DNA of 64,000 bases, taken from assembly GCA_024516155.1 (NCBI GenBank), contig JAJJXM010000009.1, forward strand, positions 310,001 through 374,000. Direction: 5' to 3'. The position numbers and the translations under genes were made by a program. The notes below the pieces were generated by a model. The model saw only the letters and a list, made by a program, of their open reading frames with translations. It searched no databases and was not told the DNA's origin. This stretch comes from Pyronema omphalodes. Its lineage: Eukaryota; Ascomycota; Pezizomycetes; Pezizales; Pyronemataceae. Every line of letters begins with the position of its first letter. The first letter of the stretch is position 1. This document shows, one piece after another, positions 54,542-64,000 of the stretch.

Positions 54542-57500
54542 TGTTATCGTTATTCAGGGTGAAATTTCTCATATATTCGTTCCTCGGAAGGTTGTTAAAG
54601 GCCGTTAAAATTCGTTAAAATCTGTGATAATGTTTTGCAAATAATAAAAAGAATGAAAAGAGTTGAAACCAAACAAAAACTCAATCTTCAGCCTGAAAGG
54701 AAGGCGGCATGAGATAATAAATAGACCACAGGATAAGGTAGCCTTTCAAGCTTGCTGGAGCACAAGGCAGATGGGATAGATCAATAAATAAATGTCTTAG
54801 ATAGACAGGCGTGTGGTGAGGCACACTGGCGGGGAGGTAATGGGGAGTTGCCTGAAGCTTGTGGGACCAGATAACCCTAACTCATCCACTATCGACACCA
54901 TATATCGCCCCTCCCTCCTCGTCCCCCGCATAGAGGCGGCGGATGCATGTTCTTCTCCGTGGAAAAATGGCTTAGGTAGGTACAGTACATTGGCTCCCAG
55001 TGTCAATCGTCTCGGTGCAACGAGTGCACGGCTGCAAAATCACTGGAGTTGAAGGTGTACATGTCTCCCAGTCCTTTGTTGAAGCATAAACTACTGCAGA
55101 GGTAGCCTAAGTACAATCTACATTGTAGCCAAAACCACGTCAGCCAGCACAAATGCACTGTTCCGACCTCCTAAGACTAGTCGTAGAACCTCGTGCGTTA
55201 GCTGATCGATAACTCGTCCTCACTTTTCTGTATGCATCAACAGTTCCACTCTTAGTATGGAGCACCACAATTGCACCGGAAATACCTGTTGGAACAAATA
55301 CAAACCCAGAGTTAAGACACAAAGTAGACCCACAGATTGCTGTGACGTTGAAAAGAAAAGTTAGCCGAAATTGAGATAGGATCGAAGGCCGTAATTGAGT
55401 CCACGTATCCGATATCTCTGAACGAAGCTGGCGGTTCGTTGTATGTACAGTAGTTCCTGCACGATTGTCCTCGTCTGGACAGGGACAGGAGGTAACATCC
55501 TCGAACCCTAATCCACCAAAACCACTCATCCGCGGCCACAACTTCCCACAGCGTACGTTACCGCATTTGCCGAAACATGAGGATAAGCATAAGCTGAACC
55601 CCTGAGGAATACGAAGTCGTCATCGTGGAAAATCGAGGAATTGGGTTGGCTTTCGATCGAGTGAGAGGAATTGTCCAAAGATGTTGCGCTGCAGAACAAT
55701 GGCGGCCGGCGGACGAAAAGCGTTGGCCAGAGAAAGTGCGGACAACACAGCAACGTTCCAGGGTTGTTTAGAATCTGCAAAAGAGTAACGAGGGTCCCCT
55801 GGGTAGACGCCCACGATCTGGCCATGACGATGTCACGATTCCAATCAGTGTCGTCCTTTGTTGAGATAATTAATGTGTGCGTTTGACCCCACGCGACTTC
55901 CCTCCGAAGTTTGGGGAAGTTACCCCGCCATCCGACCACCAATCGAGGAATAGTTTTGTTTTTGCTTGCCAGTCCTGGTTTGATAAACGTTGTCGTGTGC
56001 CTGCGTGGTCTTTGGAGTAAGTAGCTGGGTTTCACGAGCTGCAAAACATCCGCGCGCCTGGCTCATACCGATGCGTCCAACAAGGGTTAATGTTTGCCAG
56101 GCTCATCTGAAAATAAACGCGTAACTGCATCGCAAATTAGAATACATAGAGATATGAACTCCCATGTAATTTTGATTTAGTATGTATGTTTGAAATACGG
56201 TAATGTCCTCATGGTACTTTCGCGGAACTTTCCACGCGGGGTAGGAAGCGTTAGCGTGACGATAGACTGCGTTCTACGGCAGGCCGTATTTAGTTGCGGC
56301 CATGCCATGTCGATTCATGCAAACACACCGGCAACGAAGCAGGTATTCTAGCCGAATTGGCGAACTGTACATAGCTCAGGTGGTGAGAAGTAAAAGTTGT
56401 GTGATCAAGGGAGATCAGGGCTCTCAGAAAACTCGTCCGAGTTGCAATTTCTGCACATCAATCAGTTTACTCAAAACAGTTAGATAATGGGAAGAAGTTA
56501 CTGGTCAGATTCAAGGAGTATATGGCGCCATATACCGGCAGAATTATATAGACCCTAAAGCAAGTCAGTCACCAGCGGTTCGGAGACGCGGTTCGGAAAG
56601 ACCTAGTTGGATTAGTGACTGCAGTGTTTTAGTGTACGCAGTGAACTCAGCCCGTCCATATGTAAAGGTACTTCTAGAGCATCGAACTAGGATGAAGACT
56701 TCATCACCGGACACAGGAAAACTCGGCTCCCGTTTTGGGATGTTTTCGTGTGACTCTGTGCGATATAAAGTTTGGTTGGCAGAAACCAACACTAGTTATG
56801 TTTAGCGAACGTATTCTTCGAAGTTTCCATGCATGGAGATCGACATCCTGATTGAAACAGATGAATTCCAAGATTACGAAAGTACCCGTACTACCGGAGA
56901 GAAATTTTCTTCATCGACCTTGGAGAATTGTCATGCGTATTCTATCGAATGTTGGTTTCACATGTGCTTGGAACTTGAGAGCCAAAACGCACTCTCTAGG
57001 CTTGTCAGCAGATCGTTGTCATTCAAGGGGACTGATTGGGCGTGCAAAACCTGCCCTTTGAAAGGCCTTGCTTCATGTATGCGGAGCTTTATCAGTGCAT
57101 AGTTAAGGATGGAGGATGGAGGATGAGAAATGAAAAGAAATAATCGAAGCTGTAACGCGAAGAGAACCAATTGGCGTGGTATGTAGTGTGGACCAAACAT
57201 GGAAGATGCAGCATGAACATGCACAACCGAAAGTGAGCCGAAGAAGCATCTTTGTATATAAATAGCCATTTACTCGTTCCAACATCAGAATTAGGCTGGA
57301 GCTGCTGTGTGAAAATTTTGGAATTTAACGCCAATTCAGGATTGGAAACTTGGCGTAGAGGAGAGATTCGAGTGGTTTTCATATGAAGGTGTCGTACAGA
57401 GTTAGATCTGAGATTTTGGATGTTGTTTCGGAGACTTTTGAGTTTTTGAAATCAGTAAGTTGTCGATTATAGATTCCATATGGGCACCATAGATACATTT

Positions 57501-58564
57501 TATGGTCTCGTGGGTGTTTTCATGACGCCACTACGTCATCTGCGCCTCCACTGTTCCAGCCATATAAGTGAACCTTCTAGGTCGCTTAAATAACTACATA
57601 CAACGTACAATGAGTACACGATATATATATATATATATATATATTATTTAGCGGTATTTCTAATAAAAAGAAACTCTAAGCTACGTTTTGAATGTTCTCC
57701 TAACCACTTGATAAATAACTCCGAGTGATATGATATGTATCAATGCCTCAAAGCACAGCAAGGTAGCACGCAAACATTACCTCTTTGTTATGAAAACACC
57801 AGTTACAGTTGAGGATGCATATTCTAGTCATCATTTTCAAATTATCATCTCCTATATAAAATATATACCTCCAACAGAATTTCTGTCTCGTAGCATCTTA
57901 GTGCCATACATTGATAGTTGTCCCAAGATGTATACCCCCCCCCCCCCCCAATAATATTTATTTTTATGTTTTTCACCTACAGCGCTTTCATTCGTAAAAA
58001 AGATATCTCTTAGAATTTCATCTACATAATGATAAGTGTAATGTATCACAGTGACAAATATGCCATCGACAGACAGGAATAAGAAAACAGCAATGAATAT
58101 TTCGTGACTGAGGGCTATATTACATTAAAGCAGTTGCTTAATTGACCGTTGGAACTTGGCTGTATGTGTAACGGTGGGCTAATAGTATTCATAGTTACAC
58201 ACCCAAACTAATAAGCGTAGGACTACAGTAGCTGTAAAAGATAATCATCGTCCGTCTCAGTTTATTTAAGCTCGCTCGCTTATCTAGTCAAAGGTTAGAT
58301 TCGTGGTTGATATCAGCAAGAAATATAGCTGCTACACATAACCTAATCGCCATTTGCTAATAAATCAACAGCTCCACTTCACGAGTGATGAACAATGATA
58401 TATATCATCTTATCTATGAGCATATATTTCCATTATAGCCTAACACCGACGCTACAGGTACTTCCAAAGAAATTTAAAAAAGAAAATAGATCATAAAAAA
58501 TCGTGGCCATGACAAAAAAACGGGGCATCACATCGTCGCTCTACATCTACTACAGCTTCCTCTA
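54542..58564. other. Intergenic, no convincing gene
   Basis: About 4 kb. Two overlapping minus-strand frames at 55140-56044 total about 300 codons but show no family motif and would need an unclear splice. An AT dinucleotide run lies at 57621-57645 and a C run at 57939-57949. The rest is A/T-rich unique DNA. Confidence 0.5.
57621..57645. repeat. (AT)n microsatellite
   Basis: Twelve consecutive AT dinucleotides. Confidence 0.9.
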
Positions 58565-60744
58565 TCACTGTTTCTCAGGGATCCAACCACTGCTCTCACC
58601 AGTTTCAGCAGCAAATCTTCTGCTCCTCTCCTCTTGAATCCACTCCTCAATTCTTCCAGCCACATCCCCTACTACCTTCGCATATGTCTCTCCTACAAAA
58701 AAGAGACCACAGTGAGCACCAACCTCATCAACACCCTTCATCTCCACCGGGGTCCAAGTAGAATCCGGTTTCGATGGGAGTATACAAAATTTCCGTTGCC
58801 TTGGAGGTTTATTTTTCTTCTGTTCCTCCTTCAACTTCTTTTCTTCTTCCTTCTGTTCCTGTTTCAAACGTGCTTCCTCATCCTTAATCCTCTGTTCTTC
58901 CTGTTTCCGAAGTTCCTCTTCTTCCTTTTGAAGTTGTTTCAGTAAGTCTGTATCTTCTCTCTTAAACTGAAGTTGCTTTTCTTTTTCAGTAGAATTCTCT
59001 AAACGCTTCTGTTCTTGTCGCTGCCTCTCTTCTGCTTTGGCCTGCTCGGCACGTTCCTTCTCACGGTCTTTTCGGACTTGTTGGATTAGTTTCTCGCGCT
59101 GCTTGAGCTGTTTGGCATATTCCTTCACTGTCCGTTCGTGTTCCTTTTGTAGACGCTTGTTTTCTTTCTCCAGTGCTTTTCGAAGGTGTTTTTCTGTGTC
59201 TTCTGCAATTTCATGGAGTAGTGGTGCTTCCGCAGGTGCAGTTGGCATTGGTATTTTTTCCTCAAGTTCATCCTGAATTTGTTGTTCAAGCTGGGCTGGG
59301 GTCATTGGAGTTGGAGGAATAACCTCAACAGAAACACCGGTATCTACATCGGCTGGATCAACCTCGACTGAATTCCGCGACATTGGTTCGGGAACCAACA
59401 CAGTTAGGTGACCTTCATCGGCGCTCTCATACAAGGAGTTAGAAGAGGAAGGTCGTGAGGAACTAATCGATACACGGGGAGAAGGACTAGGCGATAAACG
59501 AGGGGATGAAGCAACAGTTTCTCCGCCACCGACAACAGCAAGTTGCTTTGTTGCAGCTTCAAGACTCTCCATAACCCCGAAGCTACCGGTTGTACCGATG
59601 ATATCCTCCTCAATCTCCGGCATAGGCGGTGGGTTCACTACGGGTTGCGTCTTGTCGCGGCCATAGGAGATAGTGTAGTAATTTGCGAAGCGCACGCGCT
59701 CTATGCGACCATCTGGCATCTGCTCGCCATCCTCTAATCTACGGATCTTTGTATAGCGAGTCTTTAGCCCGATGGGGTCTGCAAGACAGGCACCAAATTC
59801 GATGTGGCTCATTAAATAATTTCCGGTGGCCTGAGTGAGGTTCTTGTGGTGCTTATTGATGAAGTGCCATGTGCTTTCCCACGGCGTCTCCGGTTTCTTG
59901 GAAGCTACCACAGTGAAATTTCGCTGAGGACGCTGGGCAAACAATGGGTCTAGGTCTTCCTTTGCAACTTCTGCAGTGGGCGGGGAAACGGCGGGGCGGA
60001 AAAGAGACGCTATTCCGGCACCGATAATTCCGGGGTGCATGCCCAAAAATGGGGTGTCGAATGCGATCACTCCGAGAATTTGCGGATGACGTCGGTAATC
60101 GGGGCTGTAGAGAGAGTTGAGTAAGACAACTTCGGCGGCGAGGATACCGCCCATGGAATGTCCAAGTAGTATGATGTCCGTCATTTCGTTTTCAAACTGC
60201 GACAGCCTATTTGGTTAGTCACCTAACGCATACAAAACGGAAGCGCATACCATTGGGAAAATTCCAGTGTAGCAACAGTAATGGCATGCCGTGTTTTGAA
60301 CTTTGGGTAGACTTTCGTGTGGACGAGATAGCTAGTGGGATCTTCATCGTTGCCTAGAGTAACGGTGAGGAGGTTGTGAAGATGCGCAGGAAATGATTGA
60401 AACGACGTCTCATTCCCGTTGAAGCCATGAATATAGACCAGTAGCAGAGTACGGCGCCCTGATTCAGTGCCCAACTCAAGTGGTCTGAGTGAAGCTTGCG
60501 ACGAGAGACGAGGGTCGCGTAAGAGAGTGTTTGTCGATCCTGACGGTCCGGCAGGAGAAGACGAAGCTGATAGGTGCGGGAACGACGATGAGCTCCGAGA
60601 TGGCGGTGGAGATGACCAGCTCGAAACAGAGGAGATTGAATTGCGCGGTGGAAGAGGTGGTGGGGACCCGTCAGAGGGAAACCGTGGTGGTAATGGCGGA
60701 GGGAACTGTGAAGGAGAATACGGCGGGGGAGCTTGGTTGTCCAT
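58565..60744 (-). CDS. Alpha/beta hydrolase (lipase/esterase-like) with inserted coiled coil
   Basis: Two exons (60744-60251, 60206-58565) are joined across a 44-nt intron (GTATGC donor, GACTAACC branch, AATAG acceptor) in frame; 711 residues. The first 95 residues are Pro/Ser-rich and disordered. The hydrolase core starts with RRTLLLVYIHGFNGNETSF (oxyanion HGF at about 106-108). It carries the nucleophile elbow GHSMGG, with Ser182, followed by GVIAFDTPFLGMHPGII. After about 345 comes a disordered Ser/Pro stretch, then a Lys/Glu/Gln-rich coiled coil of roughly 130 residues (about 495-630). Hydrolase-like sequence returns (FCILPSKPDSTWTPVEMKG, then DEVGAHCGLFFVGETY), where His663 is the best candidate catalytic histidine. 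The fold resembles DUF676-type lipase/esterases. There is no signal peptide, so a cytosolic or membrane-peripheral enzyme is likely. Substrate unknown. Confidence 0.82.
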
Positions 60745-61181
60745 TATTCCGTTTGTCTTGCAGAATGACTGCAGGAGCTCTCAACGGCTGCCGCTGTAGA
60801 TAGCGGGGTGACGTTACGTTGCTTGCGCCTTTGAGCTGCCGGGGTCTATGGGGCTAAAATTCAGGTGACGTAAACGCAGACTTCAGATGAGAACGATGAT
60901 TTTTTATTTATTTTCCTTCTGGATTATTTTGGAAGCTGTAGGCCAGTAGTGTAAAATTTATGAAAGAATATTAATGTGTTTTGAGAAAAAATGGCGCTGT
61001 AGAGATGAGTTGATGACATGAGCCAGCGCAGAAGGACGATCGTTTTGGAGCACAGCGTCACAGCGCCAGTCACATTGTATCACTATCGCTACAATTTTTC
61101 AATATAAAAAAACTTCCTCCAGGGAACCAATTCTCAGTAATGACATAAAAAAGAAAAGAAACTATCCAACGCGAGAAATAT
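60745..61181. other. Intergenic between two minus-strand genes
   Basis: Promoter of the hydrolase gene (60745 onward) and 3' flank of the xylanase gene. No gene seen. Confidence 0.5.
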
Positions 61182-62564
<1,383 letters not shown>

Positions 62565-62621
62565 TGTGGATACTGAATTCAGTCTGACTGGAGAGCTTTC
62601 CAACTGGAATCAATCGACGAA

Positions 62622-62629
62622 ATATATAC
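62622..62629 (-). promoter_or_regulatory. TATA box of the xylanase gene
   Basis: GTATATAT on the minus strand about 58 nt upstream of the ATG at 62564. Confidence 0.5.
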
Positions 62630-62793
62630 AGATTTCCTCGGTCCTTGTTCCTCCAAGATTCCTCAGCTCATTCTTCAAATACACGCATCAGTTTAGGCTA
62701 TGTTCTTTATTATACTCCTTAATAACGGTCCCACGGACGTCAATATGTAGGAAAATAAACATACCATCCTGCTATATCCAGCATCTTGGAACT

Positions 62794-62800
62794 GGCTAAA
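62794..62800 (+). promoter_or_regulatory. XlnR/Xyr1-type motif GGCTAAA (proximal)
   Basis: Matches the 5'-GGCTAAA-3' site bound by the fungal xylanase activator XlnR/Xyr1, 230 nt upstream of the xylanase ATG. Confidence 0.5.
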
Positions 62801-62851
62801 CGTGATTCCGCCAAACCCCGGGATACAGAATCTGTTCGATGGTGAACCACA

Positions 62852-62858
62852 GGCTAAA
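62852..62858 (+). promoter_or_regulatory. XlnR/Xyr1-type motif GGCTAAA (middle)
   Basis: A second exact copy, 58 nt beyond the first and in the same orientation. A possible CreA site (CCCCGG) lies between them at 62816-62821. Confidence 0.5.
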
Positions 62859-63137
62859 TCCAACGGAGACTTCGGAATCTTTGGAGTTTTTCCTTCATAA
62901 TTTCTGGAATCTCTATCCTTGTGTGAAGTGGTGATTGGGGTCGCTTGATGGATACATTGTGCAACCTTCGAAAAATTCCAATTAAAGACTCACGGGAAAT
63001 CCGCAGAGGCAAAACCTAGACTCATTCACAAGTACAGTAGTGGGTTAGGCATACTGCATCAACCCGAAACCTACATTATCTACGGATCCTGCCGTATTCA
63101 AAGAAGAGTCCTTCGGGCCCACACAACGCTATATCTG

Positions 63138-63144
63138 GGCTAAA
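63138..63144 (+). promoter_or_regulatory. XlnR/Xyr1-type motif GGCTAAA (distal)
   Basis: A third exact copy, 574 nt upstream of the xylanase ATG. Confidence 0.4.
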
Positions 63145-63663
63145 ACGTGGCGGATAGATTAAGCTTAATTAGCGGACGGCCCGGGATTCAATGTCCTGTC
63201 GAAAAACCGGGCCGCACAGCGGGTCTCACGCGAGTTGATGTTTCCTCCAAATAGCCGAGAGCTATTTAGCCTAAGAGTTGGAAATTAGTCATGGCCCTAT
63301 GATCTACGGAATACGATGCATATCCTGGAAAGAATTGAATGCGAAGCGACGAATCATGATCAGCGATTTCCCTATGATCGTGCATAGTGGGAAACTTTCA
63401 GATTCTAAACTACTGTATGTACCTTAAGTCACCCGTTGTACCCGCAGCGCTTGATGGATTTCATAGTTGTGTGCTTAAAATAATCGACTTGCATTGTTCA
63501 GACTATCTGGAACAGGGAGACGAATATCACGAGCGGAGAGTGATTCATTATGAATCCAATTATCCATTAACATTCACGACATCTAGACGTACATAAAACC
63601 TCCATCCAGGGAAATTCAATCAAAAAAGACACCACACTCCGGCTGAAATCAAAGCTCAATATC

Positions 63664-64000
63664 CTAAACAAACCCCGCTCTCTTTGCTGGATCACCATGC
63701 AACCTCATTGCAATGGCTCTCAACTCCTCTTGATGTCTCCTTATCTCCTCGTCATGGGACACGTCATGCATTTCCGGCATCGCTGTTCGTGGTACTGCAT
63801 CAGGTTTTGGCAACGATGGAAGCTCGCGGCTTATGTAGTACTGTTGTTGCGACCGCACATAAGCATATGTTCTATCATCTTCCGGAGCAGAGCTCACCTT
63901 CGCACTCGAAGCCCTTGACGACCTGGAATTTTGCCGCGGTGACGGCATCGACTGATACCCCTGATCACTTGGTGGCCTCCATCCATTGGGATTGAACTCG
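63664..64000 (-). CDS. 3' end of an unidentified gene (runs off the window)
   Basis: An open frame of about 112 codons enters from beyond 64000 and ends at the TAG at 63664; the 5' part is missing. The visible protein is Ser/Arg/Pro-rich then Gln/Tyr-rich: FNPNGWRPPSDQGYQSMPSP, SRSSRASSAKVSS, YVRSQQQYYISRELPSLPKP. It ends with a charged helix, SHDEEIRRHQEELRAIAMRL, and GDPAKRAGFV. No family is recognised. It resembles the disordered C-terminal tail of a larger regulatory protein. An in-frame ATG at 63948 could be a start, but the open frame continues upstream of it without a stop. Confidence 0.6.
   Translation of the reverse strand, partial: EFNPNGWRPPSDQGYQSMPSPRQNSRSSRASSAKVSSAPEDDRTYAYVRSQQQYYISRELPSLPKPDAVPRTAMPEMHDVSHDEEIRRHQEELRAIAMRLHGDPAKRAGFV

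Larger units (their letters stand above)
62565..63663. other. Xylanase upstream region
   Basis: Non-coding. It holds the xylanase promoter (TATA box, three GGCTAAA motifs) and the 3' flank of the minus-strand gene that ends at 63664. No gene seen. Confidence 0.6.

Noticed and set aside
55140..56044. Two overlapping minus-strand frames that might form one gene
   Set aside because: No family motif and no convincing splice pair linking them; left as intergenic.

Overview
The window looks like nuclear DNA of a filamentous ascomycete (Pezizomycotina). Genes are separated by long A/T-rich, microsatellite-laden spacers. Coding regions are interrupted by short introns, mostly 44-105 nt, with GTAAGT/GTATGY donors and CTAAC-type branch sites. 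The content also fits: a fungal CBM1-GH10 xylanase, an NCoR/Snt1-type co-repressor, Cwc27, Trm6 and Ufd1. The class cannot be fixed from sequence alone; a saprotroph with plant-cell-wall enzymes (for example Orbiliomycetes or Leotiomycetes) is a guess. I found no rRNA, tRNA, CRISPR array or bacterial-type operon.

Layout. 1-4.4 kb: a hypothetical protein and an 80-residue RING-like zinc protein, both on the minus strand. 4.4-5.6 kb: an F-box protein. 5.6-8.2 kb: simple-sequence DNA. 8.2-13.5 kb: a head-to-head pair, a MINDY-type deubiquitinase (minus) and the tRNA m1A58 methyltransferase subunit Trm6 (plus). 13.5-19.3 kb: microsatellites, then a long leader. 19.3-27.8 kb: a 2757-residue Snt1/NCoR-like co-repressor. 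29.7-30.8 kb: Ufd1. 31.4-33.5 kb: two inverted copies of a dispersed repeat, one carrying a 465-bp MITE with TA target-site duplication. 33.8-40.9 kb: the spliceosomal cyclophilin Cwc27 with a tandemly duplicated 3' flank. This holds one complete and one truncated secreted repeat protein, separated by a relic of the CWC27 3' end. 42.6-45.4 kb: a seven-exon charged protein of unknown function. 45.4-50.1 kb: spacer with a GGTCCTGGTATG minisatellite. 50.1-54.5 kb: a 1418-residue protein with an OTT_1508-like deaminase core. 58.6-60.7 kb: an alpha/beta hydrolase with a coiled coil between its catalytic serine and histidine. 61.2-62.6 kb: a six-exon GH10 xylanase with GGCTAAA (XlnR/Xyr1-type) motifs upstream. 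The 3' end of another minus-strand gene closes the window.

Most genes are independent housekeeping or regulatory genes: ubiquitin (MINDY, Ufd1, F-box), chromatin (Snt1), tRNA modification (Trm6) and splicing (Cwc27). The accessory layer is the secreted-protein duplication, the MITE, the deaminase and the xylanase. The clearest unusual event is the CWC27-secreted protein tandem duplication, which left a chimeric truncated gene ending at the duplication junction. Exon boundaries were deduced by eye from splice signals and checked for reading-frame continuity; no alignment, expression or database evidence was available.
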